Shown here: positions 25,320 to 35,388 of the stretch, in pieces
Numbering within the stretch: the stretch's first letter is position 1
Layout: every line of letters starts with the position of its first letter
From: Conexibacter sp. CPCC 206217
GTDB lineage: Bacteria; Actinomycetota; Thermoleophilia; Solirubrobacterales; Solirubrobacteraceae
Assembly (NCBI RefSeq): GCF_030646165.1
Contig: NZ_JAUTDO010000004.1
Span: 556,598-620,597, forward strand
DNA: 64,000 nt
Direction: 5' to 3'
Position numbers and translations under genes: made by a program
The notes under the pieces: model-generated
The model's input: only the letters and a program-made list of their open reading frames with translations
Databases searched by the model: none
What the model was told of the DNA's origin: nothing

Positions 25320-26810
25320 TCAGCTCGCCGCGTCCGCCAGCAGCGCCGCGACGACGCCGTCGACGTCGTGCTCGCTCGCCTCGACGTGCGGCTCGAGGCC
25401 GTGCTCGCGCAGCGTCGCGCTCGTGACCGGGCCGATCGAGACCAGGCGCGTCCGCGGCGAGATCGCGTCCGCTCCGCCGAGTGCGTCGAGGAAGAAGCGA
25501 ACCGTCGAGGACGACGTGAAGGTGACGTAGTCGGCGGCGCCGGCCGCGGCGCGCTCGCCCGCGTCCAACTGCTCGGCGACGGTCTCGTACAGCTCGACCA
25601 CGTCGACCTCGGCGCCGCGGGCGCGCAGCGCGTCCGGCAGCACGTCGCGGGCGACACGGGCGCGGGCGACGAGGGCCCGTCTCACCGGCACCCCCGCGAG
25701 CGCCTCCACCAACGACTCCGCGACGAATCTCTCGGGCACCACGTCGGCGACGACGCCGTGCTCGCGCAGCGCGCGCGCCGTTCCCGGACCGATCGCGGCG
25801 ACCGTCGCGCCGGCCAGCGCGCGTGCGTCGCGCCCCCCGGCGGCGAGCCGCTCGAACAGCAGTCGGACGCCGTTGGGCGAGGTCAGGCAGACGAGGTCGT
25901 AGCCGCTCGGGTCCAGCGCGACGCCCACGTCGACCGGCACGATCTTGATCGCTGGCGTCTCCAGCGCGACCGCGCCGAGCGCGCGCAGCCGCGTCGCCAG
26001 CCCGCTCGCCTGCGCCCGCGCGCGCGTGACGGCGACCGACCGGCCCGCCAGCGGCCGCTCCTCGAACCAGCGCACGCCCTCCTCGCGCAGCGCGGCGACC
26101 GACCCGACGAGCGTGATCGACGGCGGTCTGAAGCCCTCCGCGGCGGCGCGCTCGGCGATCGTCGAGAGCGTCGCGACGACCGTCCGCTGATCCGGCAGCG
26201 TGCCGCGCTCGATCACGGCCGCCGGCTCGTCGGCGTCGCGGCCGGCGGCGATCAGCCGCTCGGCGATCCGCGGCAGCTGGCCGATCCCCATGTAGAAGAC
26301 GAGCGTCCCCGGGAACGCCGCCAGCGCCGGCCAGTCGATCGCCGACTCCGGCTTGGCGGGATCCTCGTGGCCGGTGATCAGCGCGACGGCGCTGGCGCGG
26401 TCGCGATGCGTGACGGGGATGCCGGCGTAGGCCGGCGCGGCGATCCCAGAGGTGATGCCGGGCACGACCTCGAACGGGATCCCAGCCTCGCGCAGCAGCA
26501 GCGCCTCCTCGCCGCCGCGGCCGAAGACGAACGGATCGCCGCCCTTCAGCCGCACGACGCGCTTGCCGGCGCGGCCGTGCTCGACCAGCAGGCGGTCGAT
26601 CTCCGCCTGCGGCATCGACGGGCCGCGGCCCTCCTTGCCGACGTAGATCAGTTCGGCGTCCGGATGGGCGTGATCGATCAGGCCCGGCGGGATCAGCCGG
26701 TCGTAGAGGATCACCTCGGCCTCGACGACCGCCTTGTAGGCACGCCCCGTCAGCAGGTCGATGTCGCCGGGGCCGGCGCCGACCAGGTAGACGCGTCCGG
26801 GTGCGCTCAC
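25320..26810 (-). CDS. uroporphyrinogen-III C-methyltransferase / uroporphyrinogen-III synthase fusion
   Basis: 496-aa bifunctional enzyme. Residues 1 to about 245 are SUMT (CobA): [54 protein letters not shown]. It makes precorrin-2 from uroporphyrinogen III with S-adenosylmethionine. Residues about 255-496 are uroporphyrinogen-III synthase (HemD): [24 protein letters not shown] and [12 protein letters not shown]. The GTG start overlaps the hemC stop (GTGA), showing translational coupling. The frame continues upstream but that part is antisense-like Arg-rich noise inside hemC. The fusion is common in actinobacteria and firmicutes. Confidence 0.96.
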   Translation of the reverse strand: MSAPGRVYLVGAGPGDIDLLTGRAYKAVVEAEVILYDRLIPPGLIDHAHPDAELIYVGKEGRGPSMPQAEIDRLLVEHGRAGKRVVRLKGGDPFVFGRGGEEALLLREAGIPFEVVPGITSGIAAPAYAGIPVTHRDRASAVALITGHEDPAKPESAIDWPALAAFPGTLVFYMGIGQLPRIAERLIAAGRDADEPAAVIERGTLPDQRTVVATLSTIAERAAAEGFRPPSITLVGSVAALREEGVRWFEERPLAGRSVAVTRARAQASGLATRLRALGAVALETPAIKIVPVDVGVALDPSGYDLVCLTSPNGVRLLFERLAAGGRDARALAGATVAAIGPGTARALREHGVVADVVPERFVAESLVEALAGVPVRRALVARARVARDVLPDALRARGAEVDVVELYETVAEQLDAGERAAAGAADYVTFTSSSTVRFFLDALGGADAISPRTRLVSIGPVTSATLREHGLEPHVEASEHDVDGVVAALLADAAS

Positions 26811-27742
26811 AGCTGGACTCCTTCGGGGGTCGAGGCGGGTGGGGGCGAACCGGCGCCAAGCGCCTCGGCGGCCCGCAGCAGCTCGCCGGCGCCGGCCGCC
26901 AGCAGGCGGGTTCCGGCGGCGGCGCCGAACAACTCGGGATCGGCGCCGGATCCGGCGGTCAGCTCGTCGCGCAGCCACTGCGAGCCATCCGGCAGCCCGA
27001 CGAACGACCGCAGCGTCAACGCGCCGTCGGCGCCCCGCGTCGCATGCGCGCCGAGCGGCGTGTGGCAGCTTGCGCCGAGCGTCCGCACGAGCGCTCGCTC
27101 GGCCGTCAGGCAGTCGGTCGCGTCCGGCTCGCCGATCGCGGCCGCCGCGGCACGCGCGACGGAGTCCTCGGCGCGCACCTCCAGCGCCAGCGCTCCCTGG
27201 CCGGGCGCGGGGACCAGTTCGTCGAGGACGGCGTCGATCGCGTCGGCGCGGCCGAGCCGCTCCAGCCCCGCGACGGCCAGCACGATCGCGCTCGCCTGGC
27301 GCTCGGCGAGCTTGCGCAGGCGCGTGTCGACGTTGCCGCGCAGCGCGACGATGCGCAGGTCGGGCCGCAGCGCGCGCAGCTCGGCGGCGCGCCGCAGGCT
27401 GCTGGTGCCGACGACGGCGCCGGGCTCCAGCGCCGCCAGCGACGGCGATCCGCAGAGCGCGTCGCGCGCGTCGGCGCGGCGCGGGACGCCCGCCAGCAGC
27501 AGGCCGTCGGGCGGCTCGGCCGGCATGTCCTTGGCGGAGTGCACGGCGACGTCGATCTCGCCCGCCAGCAGCGCGGCCTCCAGCTCCTTGACCCAGCGTG
27601 ACTTGTCGCCCAGCAGCGCGCCGCGGTCCCCGCTGGTGGTGATCGGGACGACCTCGATCCCAGCCGGCTCGCCGCCGAGCATCGTCGCGACGTGGCGTGC
27701 CTGGACCAACGCGAGCGCGCTGCCGCGCGTCCCGACGCGCAC
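26807..27742 (-). CDS. hemC: hydroxymethylbilane synthase (porphobilinogen deaminase)
   Basis: Polymerises four porphobilinogen units. 311 aa with N-terminal RVGTRGSALALVQARHV, VHSAKDMPAEPPDGLLL, GTSSLRRAAELRALRPDL, LRGNVDTRLRKL and the dipyrromethane-cofactor Cys in LGASCHTPLGAHA. GTG start at 27742, one base after the hemA stop. Part of the hemA-hemC-cobA/hemD order. Confidence 0.97.
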   Translation of the reverse strand: MRVGTRGSALALVQARHVATMLGGEPAGIEVVPITTSGDRGALLGDKSRWVKELEAALLAGEIDVAVHSAKDMPAEPPDGLLLAGVPRRADARDALCGSPSLAALEPGAVVGTSSLRRAAELRALRPDLRIVALRGNVDTRLRKLAERQASAIVLAVAGLERLGRADAIDAVLDELVPAPGQGALALEVRAEDSVARAAAAAIGEPDATDCLTAERALVRTLGASCHTPLGAHATRGADGALTLRSFVGLPDGSQWLRDELTAGSGADPELFGAAAGTRLLAAGAGELLRAAEALGAGSPPPASTPEGVQL

Positions 27743-27743
27743 G

Positions 27744-29087
27744 TCAGCCCTGCTGGCGCCGGCTGCGGTGCAGCTCGCGCACCTCGGCCAGCGGCGGCTG
27801 CACGGCGAGCGCGCCGTCCTGCTCCTCCTCGAGCCCGAAGAGGTCGCGGATCACCTGCATGCGCAGGTGGATGCGGTCGTCCTCCATGCCCTTCATCCGC
27901 AGCGTCGGCTCGTGCAGGATGCGGTTGACGACCGCCTGCGCGAGCGCCTCGACGCGCTCCAGGTCCTTCGGCGAGGCGGACTCCCAGCGGCCGGCGTTCT
28001 CGCGCACGATCTGGCGCGCGATCTCCTGCCCGCGCGCGCGCAGCGCGCCGACCGTCGGCAGCACCTCCAGCTGGCCGAGCCACTCGGCGAAGCGCTGGAT
28101 CTCCTCCTCGACGATCCCCTCGGCGTGCTGCGCCTCGACCTGGCGGACCGATCTGTTGCGCCGCACGACCGCGCTGAGGTCGTCGACGTTGTAGAGCGAG
28201 ACGCCCGGCACCTCGCGCACCTCCGGCGCGACGTCGCGCGGGACGGCGAGGTCGAGGATCAGCAGCGGCCGTCCGCCGCGCGCCTCCATCACGGCGGCGA
28301 TCTCGTCGCCGGTCAGGATCGGGTGCGGCGAGGAGGTCGTGCAGATGACGGCGTCGGCGCGCACCAGCTGCGCCGGCAGCTCGTCGAAGCTCATCGCCTG
28401 GCCGCCGAAGCGCTGCGCGAGGCTGAGCGCGCGGTCGCGGCGGCGGTTGGCGACGAAGATCGCCTCGACGCCGTGGTCGGCCAGCGCGCGCGCGGCCAGC
28501 TCGCTCGTCTCGCCGGCGCCGACCAGCAGCACCTCGCGCCGGTCGAGACCCTCCAGCTGCTCGCTCGCGAGCGCGGCGGCGACGGAGGAGACGCTGAGGC
28601 GTCGCTCGCCGATGCGCGTCTCGCTGCGGACGCGCTTGCCGGTCGCGAGCGCGTCGCGGAAGAGGTGGTTGGTCAGCGGCCCGGTCGTCTGCGCCGTGAG
28701 CGCCTCGTCGTAGGCGCGCTTGACCTGGCCCTGCACCTCGGCCTCGCCGACGATCATCGACTCGAGGCCGCTGGTGACGCGGTAGAGGTGGCGGGCGGCG
28801 TCGCAGTTGCGCAGCGCGTAGATCGAGTTGGCCAGCTCCGTCGGGCGGATCCCGGCCTTGCGCGCCAGCATCGCCAGCACGGCCGACTCGGCCTCGACCG
28901 GGTCGCCCGCGACGACGTAGACCTCGGTGCGGTTGCAGGTCGAGACCGCGACGGCCTCCTGCACGTCGCCGACGGCGAGCGTGTCGCGCAGGAACTCGGC
29001 CAGCCTGCCGGGCGTCAGCGCCAGCCGCTCGCGCACCGCGACGGGCGCGGTCTTGTGCGAGACGCCTATGGCGAGGACCTCGCTCAT
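27744..29087 (-). CDS. hemA: glutamyl-tRNA reductase
   Basis: First committed step of C5-pathway tetrapyrrole synthesis: reduces Glu-tRNA(Glu) to glutamate-1-semialdehyde with NADPH. 447 aa, catalytic Cys51 in VSTCNRTEVY, then GLESMIVGEAEVQGQVKRA, nucleotide-binding LLVGAGETSELAARAL and DLAVPRDVAPEV. The ATG overlaps the stop of the CcmD-like gene (ATGA). hemL and hemB are not in the window. Confidence 0.97.
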   Translation of the reverse strand: MSEVLAIGVSHKTAPVAVRERLALTPGRLAEFLRDTLAVGDVQEAVAVSTCNRTEVYVVAGDPVEAESAVLAMLARKAGIRPTELANSIYALRNCDAARHLYRVTSGLESMIVGEAEVQGQVKRAYDEALTAQTTGPLTNHLFRDALATGKRVRSETRIGERRLSVSSVAAALASEQLEGLDRREVLLVGAGETSELAARALADHGVEAIFVANRRRDRALSLAQRFGGQAMSFDELPAQLVRADAVICTTSSPHPILTGDEIAAVMEARGGRPLLILDLAVPRDVAPEVREVPGVSLYNVDDLSAVVRRNRSVRQVEAQHAEGIVEEEIQRFAEWLGQLEVLPTVGALRARGQEIARQIVRENAGRWESASPKDLERVEALAQAVVNRILHEPTLRMKGMEDDRIHLRMQVIRDLFGLEEEQDGALAVQPPLAEVRELHRSRRQQG

Positions 29088-29401
29088 GACGCGTCGGCGC
29101 CACCGGCGGACGCGAGCGTCGCGCCTGGCGGTTGCGCGGCGGGGCCCGTGGCGGCCGCGGCGGTCGCCGCGCCGACGGACGTCCCGGCCGCGTCGGGTGC
29201 CTCGACGTGCCCGCGCTCGCGACGCTCGAGCTCGCTGTTCAGCTCGCTCAGGTCGCGCTCGAGCCGCTGCAGCTTCGTCGCCATGATCCCGACGTAGATC
29301 AGCACGATCGCGAAGAAGACGATGAAGGCGGCCGCGACATAGCGTCCCGCCTTGTCATACGGGACCGCCGGCGCGGCGGCGAGCAGGGCGAGCGGGTTCA
29401 C
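29084..29401 (-). CDS. CcmD-like small membrane protein
   Basis: 105 aa. One transmembrane helix (AAAFIVFFAIVLIYVGIMAT, about 22-42) followed directly by a basic/heptad segment (KLQRLERDLSELNSELERRER), then a Gly/Ala-rich tail. This layout, and the position right after ccmC with a 4-bp overlap, match CcmD, which stabilises the CcmABC haem exporter complex. The Ala/Gly tail is longer than in most CcmD proteins. Confidence 0.75.
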   Translation of the reverse strand: MNPLALLAAAPAVPYDKAGRYVAAAFIVFFAIVLIYVGIMATKLQRLERDLSELNSELERRERGHVEAPDAAGTSVGAATAAAATGPAAQPPGATLASAGGADAS

Positions 29402-30141
29402 GGGCGGGCCTCCGGGGCGATCGTCGGCGCAGCGCTGCGGCCGAGTGGTGCGACTGCGTCATCACCGAGCAGGCGGCGTCTGAGCGCGCGCAGCTGCCAG
29501 GTGACGTTCTTCTGGGTGATCTCGTACTTCACCAACAGCCAGAACAGCAAACCCATCGCCACGATCGCGACGACGAAGACGAACATCATCTGGCCGGGCA
29601 GGCCGCCGTCGGCGGTCGCGAACGTGCGCGGGTGCACGAGGCTGGTCGCCATCCGCACGGCCATGAAGTTGAGCGGCACGAATGCGCCCGCGAGGATCGC
29701 GAAGACCGACGCGTAGCGTGCCTGGCGCTCGGGATCCTCGATCGAGAAGCGCAGCGGCTGGTAGGTCGCGTACAGCAGGAAGACGATCAGGAACGAGACC
29801 AGCGTCGGCTCGTCCCAGACCCACCAGTGACCCCACGACGCCTTCGCCCAGATCGCGCCGCTCAGCAGCCCGATCACGTTGAAGATCAGCGCGATGTGGA
29901 TCACCACGTACGACCTCACGTCCCATCTGCCGTCGCCCGTGCGCAGGTGCATCACGGCGAAGATCCCGGCCACCACGTAGGCCACGAGCGTGATGATCGC
30001 GACGGGGACGTGGAGGTAGAAGATCTTCTGGATGAAGCCCTGATCAGCGTCGTTCGGGGCGTAGAAGACCACCAGGCAGAACGTTGCGATCAGAGCGGTG
30101 AAGGTCGCGAGCGTGAGGACGCGCAGTCCCTTCCCGTACAT
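29398..30141 (-). CDS. ccmC: haem exporter / cytochrome c biogenesis protein CcmC
   Basis: About 247 aa, six membrane helices. The tryptophan-rich haem-handling motif WGHWWVWDEPTLVSFLIVFL is present, with flanking His (YLHVPVA and VIHIALIFN). In system I cytochrome c maturation CcmC delivers haem to CcmE. ATG 30141 is chosen because GGAGGA lies about nine bases upstream; the frame continues 21 codons further up but that part overlaps ccmB. CcmE, CcmF and CcmH are not in the window. Confidence 0.93.
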   Translation of the reverse strand: MYGKGLRVLTLATFTALIATFCLVVFYAPNDADQGFIQKIFYLHVPVAIITLVAYVVAGIFAVMHLRTGDGRWDVRSYVVIHIALIFNVIGLLSGAIWAKASWGHWWVWDEPTLVSFLIVFLLYATYQPLRFSIEDPERQARYASVFAILAGAFVPLNFMAVRMATSLVHPRTFATADGGLPGQMMFVFVVAIVAMGLLFWLLVKYEITQKNVTWQLRALRRRLLGDDAVAPLGRSAAPTIAPEARP

Positions 30142-30145
30142 ACGG

Positions 30146-30834
30146 TCAATCCTCCAGGAGGAAATCGAAGACGGCGTAGGCGAGAAGCCCGAAGACAAGA
30201 TCATAGAGCCCGAGCACCAGCAGCCACTTCGCCGCCGGCCAGTCGGCCCCGCCGACGGCCAGCAGCGGCGCGCAGCAGCGCGCCGCCGCGATCAGCGCCG
30301 GCACCAGCAGCGGCAGCGCGACGATCGGCACGATCAGGTCGCGCGAGCGGGTCCGGATCGCGAGCGCGGAGACGAGCGCGCCGACGACCGAGAGCGCGCC
30401 GTTGACGAGCGCCAGCACGACGATCAGCCCCGGCAGCGCGCTCCACGGCGACGGCCCCAGCAGCAGGATCGCGAACGCCGGCACCGCCACCAGCTCGACG
30501 AGCGTGAGGAACAGGAACAGCGCGGCGGACTTCGCGACGAACAGCGCCGTGCGGTCGATCGGCGCCAGCAGGACCGCGTCGAAGCCGCCCTCGGCCTCCT
30601 CGGAGACGAACAGCCGGTTGATCCCGAGGATCGCCGCGAACAGGATCGTCACGAGCAGCACGCCGGCCGCCAGCGAGCCCTCGACGGTGTCTCTGCCGAG
30701 GCCGAAGTGGAACAGCACGAACGTGACGATCGAGAACAGCACCATCGCCGGCACCGACTCCGGCGCGCGCCGCTCCAGCAGCAGGTCCTTGCGCAGCAGC
30801 GCCATCGTCGGGCGCATCGGCCGGCGTTGGCGGC

Positions 30835-30838
<4 letters not shown>
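30146..30838 (-). CDS. ccmB: haem exporter protein CcmB
   Basis: 230-aa six-helix membrane component of the CcmABCD complex. LLRKDLLLERRAPESVPAMVLF, then FAAILGINRLFVSEEAEGGFDAVLLAPIDR, are characteristic. It overlaps ccmA by 4 bp and ends 4 bp before ccmC. Confidence 0.94.
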
Positions 30839-31498
<660 letters not shown>

Positions 31499-31521
<23 letters not shown>

Positions 31522-31984
31522 CTTCGCGATTCAGCTGCGCGACGACGTGCGACAGCGTCGGGGCGATCACGCCGAACAGCTGCGCGATCGCCTTCGGGCT
31601 GCCGGGGAAGTTGACGATCAGCGTGCGGCCGGCGATCCCGGAGACGCCGCGCGAGACCATCCCCATCGGCGTGTGTCTGAGCGACTCGGCGCGCAGCGCC
31701 TCCGCGAAGCCGGGCGCCTCGCGCTCGATCGCGTCGCGCGTCGCCTCGGGCGTGTGGTCGTCGGGCGTCATGCCGGTGCCGCCGGTCGTGAAGACGAGCG
31801 GCAGCCGCTCGCTCGCGTAGCCGCGCAGCAGCGAGGCGATCGCGGAGCGGTCGTCGGTGACGCGGTCGCGCGCGACGATCTCGCAGCCGGCCGCGGTCGC
31901 CTGGCGCTCCAGCTCCGCGCCGGAGAGGTCTTCGCCCTCGCCGCGGGCGAGCGTCGAGGAGATCGTCAGGATCGCCGTCTGCAT
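31499..31984 (-). CDS. MoaB/MogA-family molybdenum cofactor protein
   Basis: 161 aa. MoCF-fold signature TTGGTGMTPDDHTPEA (adenylylation of molybdopterin), N-terminal TAILTISSTLARGE, and VNFPGSPKAIAQLFGVI. It acts between molybdopterin synthase and molybdenum insertion. The ATG directly follows the moaC stop. MoaB and MogA cannot be separated on these motifs. Confidence 0.92.
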
Positions 31985-32464
31985 CTACGCCTCGCGCCGC
32001 CACTCGCCGGAGCGCCCGCCGGACTTCTCCAGCAGCACAACCTCGGCGATCTCGACGCCCTTCTCAAGCGCCTTGACCATGTCGTAGACGGTCAGCGCGG
32101 CGACGCTCGCGGCCGTCAGCGCCTCCATCTCGACGCCGGTCTGCGCGCGCGTGCGGGCCTCGGCTCTCAGCACGATGCGGCCGCCGTCGGCGTCGACCTC
32201 GGCGACGACGTCGACGAACGACAGCGGCAGGCCGTGGCAGAGCGGGATCAGCTCCGAGGTCCGCTTGGCGGCCTGGATGCCGGCGATCCGCGCGGTCGAG
32301 ATGACGTCGCCCTTCGGCGCGTTGCCGTCGCGCACGGCCGCGGCGGTCGCGGGCAGCATCCGCACGGTCGCGCGCGCCACCGCGCGGCGGTCGCTGACGG
32401 CCTTCTCGCCGACGTCGACCATCCGCGCGTTGCCCTCGTCGTCGATGTGCGTCAGCCCGCTCAC
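31985..32464 (-). CDS. moaC: cyclic pyranopterin monophosphate synthase
   Basis: Acts with MoaA in the first step of molybdenum cofactor synthesis. 159 aa with [70 protein letters not shown] and the C-terminal [15 protein letters not shown] start at 32464, 42 bp after the sigma-amidotransferase gene. Confidence 0.96.
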   Translation of the reverse strand: MSGLTHIDDEGNARMVDVGEKAVSDRRAVARATVRMLPATAAAVRDGNAPKGDVISTARIAGIQAAKRTSELIPLCHGLPLSFVDVVAEVDADGGRIVLRAEARTRAQTGVEMEALTAASVAALTVYDMVKALEKGVEIAEVVLLEKSGGRSGEWRREA

Positions 32465-32506
32465 CCGACCAGTCTGTCACTTCCCTGGCGCCGCGAGGCG
32501 GTTCGC

Positions 32507-33652
32507 TCACGCGGCCAGGGCGTGGCGGTGCGCGGCCTCGATCAGGCCGTCGCGCAGGCGTCGACCGGCGTCGCTCGCCTCCGGCAGTTCCGCGTGCCAC
32601 TGCACGCCGACGGCGAACGGCAGGCGCGGGTCCTCGATCGCCTCGATCAAGCCGTCGCTGGAGACCGAGGCGACGGTGAGGCCGCGGCCGAGGCGGTCGA
32701 CCGCCTGGTGATGGAGCGTCGGCACGGCCGCGCGGGCGCCCAGCATCCTGCGCGCGAGCGTCTGCGAGCGCGAGCCGATCGGGTGCGTGCCGGTGTCGTG
32801 CTGGTCGCCGCCGTGGCCCGAGATCTCGCTCAGGTCCTGGTGCAGCGAGCCGCCGCGGGCGATGTTGATCAGCTGGTGGCCGCGGCAGATCCCGAGCACC
32901 GGCATGCGCGTCGCGAGCGCCTCGCGCACGATCGCGACGTCCGTGCGGTCGGCCTCCAGCCGGGGGTTGCGCGCGGCGCGGATCGGCTGGCCGTACATCG
33001 CCGGGTGCACGTCGTGCTCGTCACCGCTCAGCACCAGCGCGTGGGCGGTCGCGAGCTGGCGCGCGGCGTCCTCGGGCCTGACGCGCCGCACGCGCACGTC
33101 AGCGCGGCTGAGCCAGTTCTCGTAGACCTCGGGCTGCTCGTCGCGCGCGACCAGCAGCACCAGCGGCGGCAGGTTCGCGGGCTGTAGCGCGGCGTAGGAG
33201 ATGCGGAAGCGCTCACGCGCCCGCGTCAGCCGCTTGCGCGCGGCCTCGGGCGTCGTGCGCAGCAGGCGCGCGGCGTCGGTCGGGCCGAAGCCGGCGAACT
33301 GCAGCGTCACGAGCGCGCGGTCGCGCGGCTCCAGCTGCGCCAGCGCCGCCTCGATCGCGAGCCGCTCGTCGTGGTCCTCGACGGTCGCGGCGGCGGTCGT
33401 CTCGAGTCCGTCGAGCAGCGTCGCGTCGTCGAGCGGGCGGCGGGCGCGCAGCGCGTCGATCGCGGCGTTGCGCGCGACGCGGAACAGCCAGGCGCGCTGG
33501 CGTTCGGGCGAGATGTCGCGCGGTATGTGCTTCCAGGCCCGCAGGAAGACCTCCTGTGCGAGGTCCTCGGCGAGGCCGGCGTCGCCGACGTACCGGCGCA
33601 GGTGGCGCTCGATCGGGCGGCGGTGGGTGGTGATGAGGAGATCGAGATCCAT
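32507..33652 (-). CDS. ECF-type sigma factor fused to class I glutamine amidotransferase (gamma-glutamyl hydrolase-like)
   Basis: A single 381-aa frame with two domains. Residues 1 to about 150 are a sigma-70 protein. Region 2 reads LAEDLAQEVFLRAWKHI and AWLFRVARNAAIDALRAR. Region 4 reads LEPRDRALVTLQFAGFGPTD, then AARLLRTTPEAARKRLTRAR. Residues about 163-381 are a peptidase C26/PuuD-like amidotransferase with Cys256 in VLGICRGHQLIN, His353 and Glu355 in VGVQWHAE, and HHQAVDRLGRGL. AGGTGAC precedes the ATG. No anti-sigma gene is adjacent. It lies between a siroheme synthase gene (54 bp) and moaC (42 bp). Activity of either domain is inferred; the fusion is read directly. Confidence 0.9.
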   Translation of the reverse strand: MDLDLLITTHRRPIERHLRRYVGDAGLAEDLAQEVFLRAWKHIPRDISPERQRAWLFRVARNAAIDALRARRPLDDATLLDGLETTAAATVEDHDERLAIEAALAQLEPRDRALVTLQFAGFGPTDAARLLRTTPEAARKRLTRARERFRISYAALQPANLPPLVLLVARDEQPEVYENWLSRADVRVRRVRPEDAARQLATAHALVLSGDEHDVHPAMYGQPIRAARNPRLEADRTDVAIVREALATRMPVLGICRGHQLINIARGGSLHQDLSEISGHGGDQHDTGTHPIGSRSQTLARRMLGARAAVPTLHHQAVDRLGRGLTVASVSSDGLIEAIEDPRLPFAVGVQWHAELPEASDAGRRLRDGLIEAAHRHALAA

Positions 33653-33706
33653 GTCACCTGTGGAGACGGATGCGCGCGGCCGAAGCGGACACGCGCTCCG
33701 GCCGCC

Positions 33707-34444
33707 TCATGCCGGCGCGTGGGTCCGCTGCGCCGCGGCGATGATGTCGAGCACGGCCGGCTCGTCGTCGGCGCGGATCAGCTCGATCGGGTCGGGCGCC
33801 CCGTTGACGATCGACTCGAAGAAGTCCTTGCGCTCCTGATAGGTCGGCAACGTCGACTTCGCCCAGCCGCGCGCGTCGTTCAGCATCACGGCGAGGCGCG
33901 CGTAGTCCTCGCCGAACAGCTGCGAGATCTCGCGCTTCATCCGCTTCGCCAGCGCCGGCGAGGCGCCCGCGGTCGAGATCGCGATCGCGAGCGGGCCGGT
34001 CCGCACGATCGCGGGCAGGATGAAGTTGCACAATGGCGGCACGTCGACGACGTTGACGAGCATCGCGCGCTTCTCCGCGTCGTCGTAGACGCGGATGTTG
34101 ACCTCGGAGTCGTTCGTGGCGGCGATCACCATGAACGTGCCCTCGAGGTCCGCCGGCTCGTATTCGCGCGCGATCCAACTGATCGAGCCCTCGTCGGCGA
34201 GCCGCTGCAGCTCGGGCTGCAGGTCCGGCGCCACGACCGTCACGTCGCCGTCGCAGGCGAGCAGTCCCTCGACCTTCTCGAGGCCGACGTCACCGCCGCC
34301 GACGACGAGGCTGCGGCGTCCTCTGAGCTTCAGGCACGCGATGTAGAACGGCGTGTCGAGCATGTCGCGGACGCAGGTCTGGTCGCAGATCCCCTTGCGG
34401 TACTGGCAGACGCATTCTTTGCCGCTGTAGGCCTGTGCTGGCAT
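33707..34444 (-). CDS. precorrin-2 dehydrogenase / siroheme synthase (Met8-like) with Cys-rich N-terminus
   Basis: 245 aa. The NAD-binding core [28 protein letters not shown] and the conserved [20 protein letters not shown] with [17 protein letters not shown] identify it as the enzyme that oxidises precorrin-2 to sirohydrochlorin. Unusually, about 27 residues precede the expected start and contain Cys11, Cys13, Cys20 and Cys24 (CxCx6CxxxC). If translation started at Met28 (34363) these would be absent, but no ribosome binding site is seen there; ATG 34444 has only a weak one. It is the first gene of the tetrapyrrole run. Confidence 0.9.
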   Translation of the reverse strand: MPAQAYSGKECVCQYRKGICDQTCVRDMLDTPFYIACLKLRGRRSLVVGGGDVGLEKVEGLLACDGDVTVVAPDLQPELQRLADEGSISWIAREYEPADLEGTFMVIAATNDSEVNIRVYDDAEKRAMLVNVVDVPPLCNFILPAIVRTGPLAIAISTAGASPALAKRMKREISQLFGEDYARLAVMLNDARGWAKSTLPTYQERKDFFESIVNGAPDPIELIRADDEPAVLDIIAAAQRTHAPA

Positions 34445-34552
34445 GCGATCCAGGGTACCCGCCCGCCGCCACCCGCTCGCGCCACCCGCCTGCGCCGGCA
34501 TCCGTGCGCCGCGCTGCGAACCGTTGCGGGCGCTGCTTCGTACCCTCGGTAC

Positions 34553-35365
34553 ATGGACGCAATCGGGGTCTACGACGACGACGCGGCGATCCGTCGCGTC
34601 CACCGCGAGCAGATCGTCGCGCTGGCCGGCCCGCGCGCGCTGCTGATGCAGGCCGCTCACCCGGTCGCGTTCGCCGGCTTCTTCGCCCACACCGGCGCGA
34701 TGGACGAGCCGTACGAGCGGCTGCACCGCACCGCGCTGGCGGTCAACCTCGTCGTCTTCGGACCGCGCGCGGAGGCCGAGCGCGTGACCGCGATCGTGCG
34801 CAGAGTGCACGGCGGGATCCGCGGCGAGCTGGAGCGGCCGGCCGGCCGCTTCCCCGCCGGCACGCCCTACGCCGCCGACGATCCGGCGCTGCTGCTGTGG
34901 ATCCTCGCGACGCTCGTCGACTCGGGACTGACGGTCTACCAGCGCTACGTCGGCCCGCTCAGCCGCGACGAGCGCGACGCCTACTGGCGCGACTACCGCG
35001 TCTTCGGGCGCCTGTTCGGCCTGCGCGAGCGCGACATGCCCGCGACGATCGAGGGCTTCGACCAGTACATGCGCGGGATGCTGGACGGCGGCGACCTGCA
35101 CGTCGGCGACGAGGCGCGCGCCCTGGCGATCGACATCGTGATGCGCCCACCCGTGCCGCTGCATGTGCGCCCGCTGCTGGAGTACGCCAACTTCGCCACC
35201 GTCGGCCTGCTGCCGAAGCAGATCCGCCGCCTCTACGGCTTCCGCTGGGACCCGGCCAGAGGTCTCGCGCTGCGCAGCGGCCAGGAGTACGCGCGGCGCG
35301 TGCTGGTGCCGCTGCTGCCGCACCGGCTGCGGTACGTCAGACCGCGGTTGCCAGCGGCCGTGTGA
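34553..35365 (+). CDS. MpaB-family (DUF2236) oxygenase-like protein
   Basis: 270 aa. Typical of the family are [29 protein letters not shown], the segment around [13 protein letters not shown], and [20 protein letters not shown]. Members such as rubber oxygenase Lcp bind haem, but the substrate here is unknown. ATG 34553 is used; the longer upstream frame is antisense to siroheme synthase. Its last codons lie inside the hairpin at 35353-35387. Confidence 0.85.
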   Translation: MDAIGVYDDDAAIRRVHREQIVALAGPRALLMQAAHPVAFAGFFAHTGAMDEPYERLHRTALAVNLVVFGPRAEAERVTAIVRRVHGGIRGELERPAGRFPAGTPYAADDPALLLWILATLVDSGLTVYQRYVGPLSRDERDAYWRDYRVFGRLFGLRERDMPATIEGFDQYMRGMLDGGDLHVGDEARALAIDIVMRPPVPLHVRPLLEYANFATVGLLPKQIRRLYGFRWDPARGLALRSGQEYARRVLVPLLPHRLRYVRPRLPAAV

Positions 35366-35387
35366 GCGGCCCGCTCACACGGCCGCT
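35353..35387. terminator. bidirectional hairpin terminator
   Basis: AGCGGCCGTGTGAGC (35353-35367) and GCTCACACGGCCGCT (35373-35387) form a perfect 15-bp stem with a 5-base loop between the convergent MpaB-like and rarA genes. It contains the MpaB-like stop codon and ends one base before the rarA stop codon, so it can serve both directions. Confidence 0.85.
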
Positions 35388-35388
35388 C

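Noticed and set aside
24483..29297. A 1604-codon open frame on the plus strand
   Set aside because: It lies opposite birA, cobA-hemD, hemC and hemA, all clear by motif. Its product is repetitive and has no recognisable domain, so it is an antisense effect of GC-rich codon bias.
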